Part shown: in pieces, positions 18,498 to 27,781 of the stretch
Numbering within the stretch: position 1 is the stretch's first letter
Layout: each line of letters begins with the position of its first letter
Assembly: GCF_019802285.1 (NCBI RefSeq)
Contig: NZ_JAIEUJ010000001.1
Span: 434,001-498,000, forward strand
Direction of reading: 5' to 3'
DNA length: 64,000 bases
Origin: Novilysobacter antarcticus
Lineage (GTDB): Bacteria > Pseudomonadota > Gammaproteobacteria > Xanthomonadales > Xanthomonadaceae
Translations under genes and position numbers: made by a program
Notes under the pieces: model-generated
The model's database searches: none
What the model saw: only the letters and a program-made list of their open reading frames with translations
What the model was told of the DNA's origin: nothing

Positions 18498-20497
18498 GGC
18501 GCGGGATCCAGTGCAACCAGTACTGCGTCGGCTTCGACGAAGTCGCCGGTTGCCGCGCGCACCTCGGCGACGGTGCCATCGCGCGGCGCCTTCAGGCTCA
18601 ACTCCATCTTCATCGCCTCGATCACCATCACTTCCTGGCCTTCACTGACGGCATCGCCAGCCGCCGCGCGGACAACGACCACGCGGCCCGGCATCGGCGC
18701 CACCACGTTGTCGGCCGCCGCGCCTGCGCCGGTCGCCTCGTGCTGGTACATCGCCATCGGCTGCAGGCGCAGGCGGCCGGTGCCGTCATGGACGACCACA
18801 TGCGCGCCCTGATCCAGCACCTCGAAGCGCCGCGCACGATCGCCGATGCGCAGGCTCAACGCGCTGCAGGTGCGGCGGGCGCCACTGACCTGATGGCTCT
18901 GGCCGTCATGCTCGATCCGGTACTCGCCGTTGCTGCCGCTGGCGTGCACCTCGATACGCTCCTCGCCATGTCCGAAGGCCAGACTGCGCTGGCTGCCGTG
19001 GGCCAGCCTCCAGCCATCGGCAATCGCCCACGGCGATCCCGGGTCCGGGGACTGCGCTGCACGCTGACGACTGTCGGCCTCCTGGGCGAGCAGGCGGGTG
19101 GTGGTGGCGGCCAGCAGCAGGTCGGTGTCCACCGGCCCGCTGGGCGACAGGAACTCGTCCAGATGCCGGTCCAGGTAACCGGTGTCGATCGTGCCCTCGA
19201 CCACGCTGGGGTGGCGGACCAGTCGCTCCAGGAACGCGATGTTGGATTTGGGGCCGGTGATCTCGCAGCGCGACAGCGCCTCGCGCAGACGGGCGAGGGC
19301 ACGCGTGCGGTCGCTGTCGTGGACGATCAGCTTGGCGATCATCGGATCGTAAAAGATCGTCACCGTATCGCCCTCGACCACCCCGGAATCCACCCGCACG
19401 TGCGCGTTGGACGAGGGCAGCCGCAGGCGCTCCAGCCGGCCCGAGCCGGGCAGGAAACCGGCCTCGGGATCCTCCGCGTAGAGGCGCACCTCGATGGCGT
19501 GGCCAATGCGACGGATGTCGGCCTGGGCGAGCGGCAGCGGCTGGCCGGCGGCCACCTGCAACTGCCACGCGACCAGGTCCAGGCCGGTGATCATCTCGGT
19601 GACCGGATGCTCGACCTGCAGGCGGGTGTTGATCTCCATGAAGTAGAAATCACCGTCCTGGCCAACGATGAATTCCACCGTTCCGGCGTTGACGTAATCG
19701 ATCGCCTTTGCCGCGAGCACCGCTGCCGCACCCATCTGTTCGCGCAGCTGAGGGGACAGGAACGGCGAGGGCGATTCCTCCAGCACCTTCTGATAGCGGC
19801 GCTGGGCCGAGCACTCGCGCTCGTTGAGGTGGATGGCGTTGCCGGCGTCGTCGCCGAACACCTGGATCTCGATATGCCGCGGCTTCTCCACGTAGCGCTC
19901 CAGCAGCACGCGGTCACGTCCGAACGCGTTCTTCGCCTCGCGCTGGCAGGATTCCAGGTTCGCCCAGAACTCCGCCGACTCACGCACGATGCGCATGCCC
20001 TTGCCGCCACCGCCGTGCGCCGCCTTGATCATCAGCGGGTAGCCGATGCGGTCCGCTTCGGCGTGCAGGTGGGCGGGGTCCTGGTTCTCGCCGGTATAGC
20101 CGGGGACCACGGGCACGCCAGCAGCCGCCATAAGATCCTTGGCGCCGGCCTTGCTGCCCATCTTGCGCATCGACGCCGCCTTGGGGCCGATGAACGCGAT
20201 GCCCGCGGCCTCCACGGCATCGGCGAAGTCGGCGCTTTCCGACAGGAACCCGTAACCCGGATGGATCGCCTGGGCGCCGGTGCGCGTGGCGACCTCGATG
20301 ATCGCCTCGCCGCGCAGGTAGCTCTCCGGCGGTGTGGGTCCGCCGATGCAATACGCCTCGTCGGCCTGGCGCACGTGTTGGGCGTCGGCATCGGCGGTCG
20401 AGTAAACCGCCACCGTTCGAATACCCAGCTGGCGGCAGGTGCGGATGACCCGGCAGGCGATTTCGCCGCGGTTGGCGATCAGGATCTTGGTGAACAT
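18494..20497 (-). CDS. Methylcrotonyl-CoA carboxylase, biotin carboxylase/BCCP (alpha) subunit
   Basis: A 667-residue biotin-dependent carboxylase alpha chain. It opens with MFTKILIANRGEIACRVIRT, then has the ATP-grasp glycine loop KAAHGGGGKGMRIV, biotin carboxylase active-site text EMNTRLQVEHPVTE-like (MEINTRLQVEHPVTEMITGL), a BT-like linker, and the C-terminal biotinyl Lys in VMVIEAMKMELSLKAP. Alone it could be propionyl- or methylcrotonyl-CoA specific. The flanking hmgL, enoyl-CoA hydratase and a nearby MCC-type beta subunit make 3-methylcrotonyl-CoA the likely substrate. The MFTK start was chosen over an upstream in-frame ATG because it is the family N-terminus. Confidence 0.93.
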   Translation of the reverse strand: MFTKILIANRGEIACRVIRTCRQLGIRTVAVYSTADADAQHVRQADEAYCIGGPTPPESYLRGEAIIEVATRTGAQAIHPGYGFLSESADFADAVEAAGIAFIGPKAASMRKMGSKAGAKDLMAAAGVPVVPGYTGENQDPAHLHAEADRIGYPLMIKAAHGGGGKGMRIVRESAEFWANLESCQREAKNAFGRDRVLLERYVEKPRHIEIQVFGDDAGNAIHLNERECSAQRRYQKVLEESPSPFLSPQLREQMGAAAVLAAKAIDYVNAGTVEFIVGQDGDFYFMEINTRLQVEHPVTEMITGLDLVAWQLQVAAGQPLPLAQADIRRIGHAIEVRLYAEDPEAGFLPGSGRLERLRLPSSNAHVRVDSGVVEGDTVTIFYDPMIAKLIVHDSDRTRALARLREALSRCEITGPKSNIAFLERLVRHPSVVEGTIDTGYLDRHLDEFLSPSGPVDTDLLLAATTTRLLAQEADSRQRAAQSPDPGSPWAIADGWRLAHGSQRSLAFGHGEERIEVHASGSNGEYRIEHDGQSHQVSGARRTCSALSLRIGDRARRFEVLDQGAHVVVHDGTGRLRLQPMAMYQHEATGAGAAADNVVAPMPGRVVVVRAAAGDAVSEGQEVMVIEAMKMELSLKAPRDGTVAEVRAATGDFVEADAVLVALDPAP

Positions 20498-20538
20498 GGC
20501 GGGCCTCGCGATGGGGGCTTTCGGGTTGGGCGACGCGC

Positions 20539-21321
20539 TCACTGGCACCACGCCGGCTTGCGCTTGTCCAGGAAGGCGGTCAGGCCTTCCTGACCCTCGG
20601 GCGAGACCCGAAGCCGGGCGATCAGGTCGGCGTTATCCCTGTCGTGGGCAGCGCCGTCGGTATGCGATGTGACCTGGCGCACCAGCGCCTTGGCCTGTGC
20701 CGACGCGATCGGTCCGGCCTTCAGCAGCAACCCGACCTGACGCTCCACCGCAGCGTCCAGCTCGGCGGCTGCCACGATCTCGTGCAGCAGTCCCATGTGC
20801 CGTGCCTGCTGTGCGCCGAAAATCTCCGCCGACGCGAACCAGCGCCTTGCCTGGCGGGCGCCGATGGCGTCGATCACGTACGGCGATATCACCGCCGGCA
20901 GCAGGCCGAGCTTGCTTTCGGTCAGGCCGAACTTCGCGTCATCGGTGCCAATGGCGATGTCGCAGCACGCGACCAGCCCGACGCCGCCACCGAAGGCCGC
21001 GCCGTGGACTCGGGCAATGGTCGGCTTCGGCAGCTCGTTCAAGGTCCGCATCAGGCGCGCCAGCGCCAGCGAATCGTCCCGGTTCTCCGCCTCGCTCGCC
21101 GCCGCCATGCTGCGCATCCAGTTGAGGTCGGCCCCGGCGGAAAACGAGGCACCGGCGCCCTCCAGGACCACCACCCGGACGCTGTCATCGGCGGCTAGCG
21201 CTTCGAGCGCGCCGGTGAGCGCCGCAATCAGCATCGCGTGGAATGCGTTGTGGACGTCCGGGCGATTCATGCGCAGGCGCGCCACCGGGCCTTGGCGAAC
21301 ATTCAGCAACGGATTGGTCAT
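20539..21321 (-). CDS. Enoyl-CoA hydratase family, probable methylglutaconyl-CoA hydratase
   Basis: A 260-residue crotonase-fold protein. Oxyanion-hole segments are GASFSAGADLNWMRSM and VHGAAFGGGVGLVACCDIAI, followed by FGLTESKLGLLPAVISPYV, which contains the catalytic Glu of hydratases. ADLNWMR and the C-terminal LTAFLDKRKPAW are typical of the LiuC branch, which hydrates 3-methylglutaconyl-CoA. It is 41 nt upstream of the biotin carboxylase gene on the same strand, in the leucine pathway order. Confidence 0.9.
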   Translation of the reverse strand: MTNPLLNVRQGPVARLRMNRPDVHNAFHAMLIAALTGALEALAADDSVRVVVLEGAGASFSAGADLNWMRSMAAASEAENRDDSLALARLMRTLNELPKPTIARVHGAAFGGGVGLVACCDIAIGTDDAKFGLTESKLGLLPAVISPYVIDAIGARQARRWFASAEIFGAQQARHMGLLHEIVAAAELDAAVERQVGLLLKAGPIASAQAKALVRQVTSHTDGAAHDRDNADLIARLRVSPEGQEGLTAFLDKRKPAWCQ

Positions 21322-21445
21322 CGGAATTCGCGTGTTCGGGAAGCCGTCAATGATAGCGGGCGCGACTCCGGGGCGTTGTTGGAGATGCGACCCGTTCTCA
21401 TTTCTGCAGTAGAATCAAGACTTGCCCGCCACGCGTTGCCGCCCG

Positions 21446-23368
21446 ATGCCCACTGTCCTACGTTGCCTGCTAATCCCCTTGCTGCTGTGCCTGTCGCTGC
21501 AAGTCCATGCGTCCACCACGGATGCGCAGACTGCGTGGCGACTGCTGGATTACATCGCCGTGGACTATGCCGAGGCAGTGGCCGATGGCGAGGTCGTTGA
21601 TCCGGCCGAGTTCCAGGAGATGGTGGAGTTCTCTGCATCGGCACGCGAGCGGATCCGGTCCCTCGAGGCCTCCGCCGAGAAGCCGCGGCTGCTGGCGGAG
21701 GCGGATCGCCTGCAGGCGGCCATCGCCGCCCACGAATCCCCCGAAGCGGTGGCCAAGCTCTCCCGGGGCTTGGCCAGCAATCTCATTGCCGCCTATCCGG
21801 TCCCGCTCGCACCGAGCGCCCCGCCTGACATGGCCGTGGCGGCGGGCCTGTACCAGCAGCAATGCGCCAGCTGCCACGGCGACACCGGTGGTGGTGACGG
21901 CCCGGCCAGCGTGGGTCTGGATCCCCCGGCGATCGATTTCACCGATCGTGGCCGCGCGCGCGAGCGCAGCGTGTTCGCGCTCTACCAGGTGATCGAACAG
22001 GGACTGGAAGGCACCAGCATGGTCAGCTACGCGCATCTGCCCGCGGATGAGCGCTGGGCGCTGTCGTTCTACATCGGCCAGTTCGCCTACCCCGAACCGC
22101 AGGCCGCAGCGGGGGAGAAGCTTTGGAACACGGACCTGGCGTTGCGGGCCGCGATCCCCGACCTGGCGGCACTGACCCAGGTCACCCCAGCGGCACTGGC
22201 GCAGGACGTGGGCGAGGAGACCGCCCAGGCCATCACCGCGTATCTTCGCCGCCATCCGGAAGCGGTGGAGGCGCCGGTCGCCGCCGAGGGACAGCTGGCA
22301 TTTGCCCGCAGCCGCCTTGCCGAAAGCGTTGCCGCCTATGCCGCGGGCGACCACGCCAGGGCCCGTGACCTCGCCCTGTCGGCGTACCTGGACGGGTTCG
22401 AACCGGTCGAACCGCTGTTGGCCGCACGCGACCGGGCGTTGATGGCGCGCATCGAGGCGGCCATGGGCGAGCTGCGCTCACGCATCGGCTCGTCGGCCAG
22501 CGTGGAAGCGCTGCAGGAGCAGGTGCAGGTTGTCGACGCCCTGTTTGCCGAAGCCGAGCACGCGCTCAAACCGGAAATGGGCAACAACGCGTCGGCATTC
22601 GTCGGCGCGTTCACCATCCTGTTGCGCGAAGGACTTGAGGCGCTGCTGATCCTGATTGCGATGGTTGCGTTCCTGCGCAAGGCCAACCGGACCGAGGTCA
22701 TGTCCTACGTGCATGCTGGCTGGGTCAGCGCGCTGGTGGCCGGTGGCGTTACTTGGTTCGTGGCCACCTATGTGGTCAGCATCAGCGGGGCCGGTCGCGA
22801 GCTGACCGAAGGATTCGCAGCGTTGTTTGCCGCCGCGGTGCTGCTGTTCGTCGGCATCTGGATGCACGGCAAGAGCCAGGCCGGCGCGTGGCAGCGCTAC
22901 ATCAACGACAAGCTCTCGCACGCCCTGTCCAAGCGTTCGGCGTGGTTCCTGTTCGTGCTCTCGTTTGTCGTGGTGTACCGCGAGGTGTTCGAGACCGTGC
23001 TGTTCTACATCGCGCTTTGGAGCCAGGGCAACGGCATGGCGATCCTCGCAGGCGGCGGGCTCGGGGTGGTCGTTCTGGCGGTGATCGCCGTGGCCATGCT
23101 GCGCTTCAGCCAGCGCCTGCCGATCGGCCAGTTCTTTTCGATCAGCTCAATCCTGATCGCGGTCGTGGCAGTGGTGCTGGCGGGCAAGGGAATCGCCGCC
23201 TTGCAGGAAGCGGGCTGGGTCCCGGTGTCAACGCTTTCGATCCCACGTGTCGCGTTTCTGGGTATCTACCCGACGCTGCAGGGCGTGCTCGCGCAACTAC
23301 TGACGCTTGCGGTGCTGGTGGCGGGATTCTGGTTCAACCGGAGCTCCGCGGTGGCCAAGGTTGCCTGA
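21446..23368 (+). CDS. Cytochrome c / FTR1-family iron permease fusion
   Basis: 640 residues. A signal peptide (LRCLLIPLLLCLSLQVHAS) is followed by a region with a single haem-binding CASCH near residue 140 and a later Met-containing cytochrome segment. From about residue 385 there are seven hydrophobic helices with two REGLE-type iron motifs, REGLEALLIL and YREVFETVLFY, typical of FTR1 high-affinity iron permeases. In such fusions the cytochrome may oxidise Fe(II) for uptake. It is transcribed opposite to the leucine-catabolism genes that surround it. A weak -10-like TAGAAT lies at 21410-21415. A TTG 8 codons upstream is also in frame, but ATG 21446 gives the better signal peptide. Confidence 0.9.
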   Translation: MPTVLRCLLIPLLLCLSLQVHASTTDAQTAWRLLDYIAVDYAEAVADGEVVDPAEFQEMVEFSASARERIRSLEASAEKPRLLAEADRLQAAIAAHESPEAVAKLSRGLASNLIAAYPVPLAPSAPPDMAVAAGLYQQQCASCHGDTGGGDGPASVGLDPPAIDFTDRGRARERSVFALYQVIEQGLEGTSMVSYAHLPADERWALSFYIGQFAYPEPQAAAGEKLWNTDLALRAAIPDLAALTQVTPAALAQDVGEETAQAITAYLRRHPEAVEAPVAAEGQLAFARSRLAESVAAYAAGDHARARDLALSAYLDGFEPVEPLLAARDRALMARIEAAMGELRSRIGSSASVEALQEQVQVVDALFAEAEHALKPEMGNNASAFVGAFTILLREGLEALLILIAMVAFLRKANRTEVMSYVHAGWVSALVAGGVTWFVATYVVSISGAGRELTEGFAALFAAAVLLFVGIWMHGKSQAGAWQRYINDKLSHALSKRSAWFLFVLSFVVVYREVFETVLFYIALWSQGNGMAILAGGGLGVVVLAVIAVAMLRFSQRLPIGQFFSISSILIAVVAVVLAGKGIAALQEAGWVPVSTLSIPRVAFLGIYPTLQGVLAQLLTLAVLVAGFWFNRSSAVAKVA

Positions 23369-23409
23369 CCGTGCCAGAGCAGAGTCCATAGCTACGCCCG
23401 GACGCCCCC

Positions 23410-25020
23410 TTACATCCGGAACACGCCAAACCGGGTTGACGAGGCAATCGGTGCATTCAACGCCGCGGACAGACCCAGGCCAAGGACGCGGCGGGTGTCG
23501 GCAGGATCGATGATCCCGTCGTCCCACAGGCGGGCGGTGGCGTAGTACGGATTGCCCTGGCTTTCGTATTGGTCAAGGATCGGCGCCTTGAACGCGGCTT
23601 CCTCGTCTGCGCTCCACTCATCGCCGCGTGCCTCGATGCCGTCGCGACGCACGGTGGCCAGCACGCTGGCCGCCTGCTCGCCGCCCATCACGCTGATCCG
23701 CGCGTTGGGCCACATCCACAGGAAGCGGCCGCCGTAGGCCCGGCCGCACATGGCGTAGTTGCCGGCACCAAAGCTGCCGCCGATCACCACGGTGAACTTG
23801 GGCACGTGCGAGCACGCCACGGCGGTGACCATCTTCGCGCCATCCTTGGCGATGCCGGCCTGTTCGTACTTCTTGCCGACCATGAAGCCGGTGATGTTCT
23901 GCAGGAACACCAGCGGGATGCCGCGCTGGTTGCACAGCTCGATGAAGTGCGCACCCTTGAGCGCGCTCTCGGCGAACAGGATGCCGTTGTTGGCAACGAT
24001 CCCGACCGGGTAGCCGTGGATGTGGGCGAAGCCCGTGACCAGCGTCTTGCCATAGCGCGCCTTGAATTCCTGGAACTCGCTGCCGTCCACGATCCGCGCG
24101 ATGACCTCGCGGATCTCGAACGGGCGCCGGGTGTCCTTGGGCACCACGCCGTACAGCTCCTGCGCGGCGAACAAGGGCTCGCGCACCGGCCGCACGGCGA
24201 CCGGCAAAGTCTTCTTCCGGTTCAGGCTGCCCACGATGTCGCGGGCGATCTGCAGGGCGTGGCGATCGTCCTCGGCGAAGTGGTCGGCGACACCCGAGAT
24301 CGACGTGTGCACATCCGCGCCACCCAGGGTTTCGGCATCGACCACCTCGCCGGTGGCGGCCTTCACCAGCGGTGGGCCACCGAGGAAAATGGTCCCTTGC
24401 TCCTTGACGATGATCGACTCATCACTCATCGCCGGCACGTACGCGCCGCCGGCCGTGCAACTGCCCATCACGACCGCGATCTGGGGAATGTTCTCGGCGC
24501 TCATCCGCGCCTGGTTGTAGAAGATCCGGCCAAAATGCTCCTTGTCCGGGAATACCTCGTCCTGCAATGGCAGGAAAGCGCCGCCCGAATCGACCAGATA
24601 GATACACGGCAGATGGTTCTCACGGGCAATTTCCTGCGCCCGCAGATGCTTCTTCACTGTCATCGGGAAATAGGTGCCGCCCTTGACGGTGGCGTCGTTG
24701 GCGACAACGACTACCTCCTGTTCCATTACCCGGCCGATGCCACAGACCATGCCGGCGGCCGGTGCTGCGCCGTCGTACATCTCCTCGGCGGCCAGTGCGG
24801 CAATTTCCAGGAAAGGCGAACCCGGGTCGAGCAGGGCGGTGATGCGATCCCGGACCAGCAGTTTTCCGCGACCGGTGTGGCGTTCGCGCGACTTTGCACC
24901 GCCACCTTCCGCGGCCCGAACCAGCCGTGCGTCCAGCTCATCCACCAAGGCGCGATGCCAGGCGACGTTGTCCTGGAAATCCTGGGAGCGGGGATCGAGT
25001 GCTGAGGTCAGAACGGGCAT
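23410..25020 (-). CDS. Methylcrotonyl-CoA carboxylase, carboxyltransferase (beta) subunit
   Basis: 536 residues of the carboxyltransferase family. N-terminal half: [39 protein letters not shown] and [17 protein letters not shown]-terminal half: [20 protein letters not shown] and [16 protein letters not shown], which bind biotin and acyl-Co[17 protein letters not shown] is typical of the MCC beta chain rather than PccB. Start [10 protein letters not shown] matches family N-termini. It is separated from mccA by the oppositely oriented FTR1 gene, so the pathway genes are no longer one operon. Confidence 0.94.
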   Translation of the reverse strand: MPVLTSALDPRSQDFQDNVAWHRALVDELDARLVRAAEGGGAKSRERHTGRGKLLVRDRITALLDPGSPFLEIAALAAEEMYDGAAPAAGMVCGIGRVMEQEVVVVANDATVKGGTYFPMTVKKHLRAQEIARENHLPCIYLVDSGGAFLPLQDEVFPDKEHFGRIFYNQARMSAENIPQIAVVMGSCTAGGAYVPAMSDESIIVKEQGTIFLGGPPLVKAATGEVVDAETLGGADVHTSISGVADHFAEDDRHALQIARDIVGSLNRKKTLPVAVRPVREPLFAAQELYGVVPKDTRRPFEIREVIARIVDGSEFQEFKARYGKTLVTGFAHIHGYPVGIVANNGILFAESALKGAHFIELCNQRGIPLVFLQNITGFMVGKKYEQAGIAKDGAKMVTAVACSHVPKFTVVIGGSFGAGNYAMCGRAYGGRFLWMWPNARISVMGGEQAASVLATVRRDGIEARGDEWSADEEAAFKAPILDQYESQGNPYYATARLWDDGIIDPADTRRVLGLGLSAALNAPIASSTRFGVFRM

Positions 25021-25100
25021 GGCAACCGGCCGATAGTCAATTGACCGCACAGGATACCGGACGCTTCACGGGCTTCCGACGACCGATGGGCGCAAACAGA

Positions 25101-25126
25101 ACAAGGCCCACATATGCGGGCCTTGT
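25101..25126 (-). terminator. Hairpin after the first Ala-rich lipoprotein gene
   Basis: A perfect 9-bp inverted repeat (ACAAGGCCC with GGGCCTTGT, 8-nt loop) sits 27 nt beyond the stop of the lipoprotein gene on the minus strand. On that strand it is followed by TCTGTTTG, a weak T-rich run. Probable rho-independent terminator. Confidence 0.6.
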
Positions 25127-25152
25127 GGTTACAGCTTCCGTTGTGAAACGGA

Positions 25153-25632
25153 TCAGTCGTTCTTGGCCTTCTCGGCGGCCGCGCGCGCAGCTGCGGCTTC
25201 CGCCTCGGCCTTCTCGCGCTTCATGCGCTCGGCAACGCTGTCGGCAGCACTGCCGATCTTGTCAGCGGCGCTGGCCTTGCCTTCCTCATACGATTGCTTG
25301 ATGGAATCGCCGGCCTCGCTGGCAGATGCTGCGGCCTCGTCGGTGGCCTGACGGGTGGAATCGGCGGCGTCAGCTGCGGCGGCGCGGGTGGAATCGGCGG
25401 CATCGCGGGCGGCGGCACCGGTGGCGTCCGCTGCATCGCGCGCGGACTCAGCTGCGGAATCCAGGCTGCGGGCAGCGGCATCGGATGCCGAGTCGGCAGA
25501 GGCAGCGGCATGGTCACCGGCGGCGCGGGCCTCGGCGGCGGCTTCCTGACGATCCTGTTCCGCCTGCGGGGAGTTGCAGGCGGTGATGGCGAACATACTG
25601 GCGGCAAACATCAGGGTGATCTTGTGATTCAT
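25153..25632 (-). CDS. Alanine-rich lipoprotein with helical heptad-like repeats
   Basis: 159 residues. Signal peptide ending in lipobox AITAC, so a lipoprotein with the lipidated Cys near residue 19. The rest is dominated by Ala, Asp, Ser and Glu in short near-repeats such as DAADATGAAARDAADSTRAA, predicted to form one long helix or coiled coil. The last part is charged (MKREKAEAEAAAARAA). No known domain; it resembles LEA-like or murein-lipoprotein-like helices by composition only. It forms a pair with the next gene, each with its own terminator hairpin. Confidence 0.75.
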   Translation of the reverse strand: MNHKITLMFAASMFAITACNSPQAEQDRQEAAAEARAAGDHAAASADSASDAAARSLDSAAESARDAADATGAAARDAADSTRAAAADAADSTRQATDEAAASASEAGDSIKQSYEEGKASAADKIGSAADSVAERMKREKAEAEAAAARAAAEKAKND

Positions 25633-25767
25633 CGGAAAGCTCCTAAAAGGTCGGCAGGGTAACTGCGTCTTGCGCCGGTTCTGCCGGCGGGGAAACTATC
25701 CAATGGCCCCCGGTAAAGCAATGTGAAGAATCGCGTCGCGATTAAACCGGAAAGAAACGCCGCGCAT

Positions 25768-25794
25768 AAAAAAACCGCCGGGATAACCCGGCGG
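25768..25794 (-). terminator. Rho-independent terminator of the second Ala-rich lipoprotein gene
   Basis: A perfect 8-bp GC-rich stem (CCGCCGGG with CCCGGCGG, loop of 4) is followed on the minus strand by seven Ts. It lies 35 nt past the stop of the gene at 25829-26206. A textbook intrinsic terminator. Confidence 0.9.
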
Positions 25795-25828
25795 CTTCTT
25801 CAACGATAAAACCTTGCAACGGGGCTGA

Positions 25829-26206
25829 TTACTTGCCGTCGTTGTTGGTCTTGGCGTCGGCGCTGGCAGCGGCTTCTTCAGCAGCGTCCTTGGCCTGCTC
25901 GGCGGAATCCGCCATGTTCTCGGCAGCATCGGCAGCGTCGTCGGCAGCGGTGATGTCACCAGCAGCGGCAGCGGCGTCGGCCGAAGTCGCGGCAGCATCG
26001 GCAGCCGAAGCGGCGGTGTCAGCAGCAGCCTGGGCAGCGTCGGTCGCCATGGCGTCGCCAGTGGCGGCGGCGTTGGCAGCAGCTTCCTGCGCTTCGTTGG
26101 CGGCGGTGGCCGCTTCCTGGGCAGAGCTGTCAGCCTGCTGGGTGTTGGAGCAAGCAGCCAGGGCCAGGCCCATAGCGAGGGCGATCAGCGCCTTGTTCAA
26201 AGTCAT
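25829..26206 (-). CDS. Alanine-rich small lipoprotein
   Basis: 125 residues. Signal peptide with lipobox LAAC (Cys near residue 19), then an almost pure Ala/Asp/Glu/Ser tract with short repeats such as AADTAASAADAAATSADAAA, ending in a Lys-containing tail. Predicted continuous helix; no recognised domain. A Shine-Dalgarno GAGGA lies 7 nt before the ATG and the upstream region is AT-rich, suggesting its own promoter. It is probably related to its neighbour at 25153-25632 by shared architecture, though low complexity makes homology hard to prove. Confidence 0.75.
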   Translation of the reverse strand: MTLNKALIALAMGLALAACSNTQQADSSAQEAATAANEAQEAAANAAATGDAMATDAAQAAADTAASAADAAATSADAAAAAGDITAADDAADAAENMADSAEQAKDAAEEAAASADAKTNNDGK

Positions 26207-26365
26207 GGTGTATTCCTCGTCTTAAGAAAAATTCGGCAGCACGCAATCGCGTACCGTCAACATGATGACGACCCGTCAGCTTGTGTCAAGCGGCAGGGCT
26301 TCCTTTTTTCGTCAATTTATCGTTAACTGTTGGGCTGCCGTTCGGCATTGACACTTTGGCGTGAA

Positions 26366-27541
26366 TTACGGCAACTCGATGGCAATGGCGGTCGCCTCGC
26401 CGCCGCCGATACACAGCGACGCCACTCCGCGTTTGCCGCCGCTGGCGCGAAGGGCATTGATCAACGTAACCACGAGTCGCGCACCGCTGGCACCGATCGG
26501 ATGGCCCAATGCGACTGCGCCGCCGTGCACGTTGACCTTCTCACGTGGAATGCCCAGATCCTTGATCGGGGCCATGGCCACGCATGAGAACGCCTCGTTG
26601 ATTTCAAACAGGTCAACGTCGGCGACACTCCAGCCGGCTTTCTCAAGCACGTTCTTGATCGCGGTAACCGGCGCGGTGGTGAACCACTCCGGCGCCTGCG
26701 AATGGGTGGCGTGGGCAACGATGCGCGCCAGCGGGGTCAGGCCACGCGCGGAGGCGTCCTCGGCCGACATCAGCAGGGTCGCTGCCGCGCCGTCGGAGAT
26801 CTTCGAGGAGGAGGCGGCGGTCAGCACGCCTTCCTTGCCGAAGGCCGCACGCAGGCCGGGAATCCGGCTGGTGTCGATCTTGCCCGGCTCCTCGTCGGTA
26901 TCCACGACCACTTCGCCCTTGCGGGTCTTGACGGTGACCGGAACGATCTCGTCCTTGAAGGCGCCATCGGCCTGGGCGGCCTTGGCGCGCTCCACGCTCT
27001 CGGTCGAGTAGGTGTCCAGGGCTTCGCGGTCGAAGCCGTACTCGTTGCAGGCCATGTCGCCAAACACGCCCATCGCCTTGCCGTCGTACGGGTTGGTCAG
27101 GCCGTCGTAGGCCATGTGATCGATGAACTCGGCGCTGCCGTAGCGGATGCCGGTACGCGAATCGTTGAGCAGGTGCGGGGCATTGGTCATCGACTCCATG
27201 CCGCCGGCAACGACGACCTTGGCCGAGCCGGCCTTGATCAGGTCGTGGCCGAACATGATCGCCTTCATGCCGGAGCCGCAGACCTTGTTGATGGTGGTGC
27301 AGCCGGCGGAGGGGGGCAGGCCGGCATTGAGTGCGGCCTGGCGGGCAGGTGCCTGGCCCAGCCCAGCGGGCAGCACGCAACCCATGATCACCTCGTCCAC
27401 CTGGTCGGCGGACACGCCAGCGTGCTCGAGGGCGCCGGTGATGACGGCCGAGCCGAGGGCAGGCGTCGGCACGCCGGTGAACTGGCCGAGGAAGGAACCG
27501 ATGGCGGTGCGCTTGGCACCGACGATGACGACGTCGCTCAT
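26366..27541 (-). CDS. Acetyl-CoA C-acetyltransferase (thiolase)
   Basis: 391-residue thiolase. The acylated Cys is in INKVCGSGMKAIMFG, the second-site His in VHGGAVALGHPIGASGARL and the C-terminal Cys in ASLCIGGGEATAIAIE. The length and N-terminus (VVIVGAKRTAIGSFLGQF) fit the acetoacetyl-CoA thiolase group, which would split the acetoacetyl-CoA derived from leucine degradation or act in the reverse direction. The MSDVVIV start has GGAC-type purines upstream; the frame is open further 5' without conserved text. Confidence 0.93.
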   Translation of the reverse strand: MSDVVIVGAKRTAIGSFLGQFTGVPTPALGSAVITGALEHAGVSADQVDEVIMGCVLPAGLGQAPARQAALNAGLPPSAGCTTINKVCGSGMKAIMFGHDLIKAGSAKVVVAGGMESMTNAPHLLNDSRTGIRYGSAEFIDHMAYDGLTNPYDGKAMGVFGDMACNEYGFDREALDTYSTESVERAKAAQADGAFKDEIVPVTVKTRKGEVVVDTDEEPGKIDTSRIPGLRAAFGKEGVLTAASSSKISDGAAATLLMSAEDASARGLTPLARIVAHATHSQAPEWFTTAPVTAIKNVLEKAGWSVADVDLFEINEAFSCVAMAPIKDLGIPREKVNVHGGAVALGHPIGASGARLVVTLINALRASGGKRGVASLCIGGGEATAIAIELP

Positions 27542-27781
27542 GACGGACTCCAATTGGGACGGGCCGGAAGACACTTCCGGTGCCCCCCGATTATGGGGCG
27601 CCATGCTGCGCTGCCGCAAACCGGCGGAGGAAATGTGCGCCTCATCGCGCAACACCACGGCTGCGGAGGGCCTGCGCGTGCGTGGATAATCGCCGATTGT
27701 GGCTGAGGCATGAATGCCCTAATACTGGTGTCCTTGTGGCGCCCTGCGCCGACCGTTGCCGACAATTGAGGGGGAGACCTT

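Noticed and set aside
18740-20593. A 617-codon open frame on the plus strand opposite the biotin carboxylase gene
   Set aside because: Mirror of a strongly conserved minus-strand enzyme; no start signal or recognisable motif.
21322-21445. Fur box upstream of the iron permease
   Set aside because: GTTCTCATT is at most a poor half-site; no 19-bp Fur palindrome can be read here.
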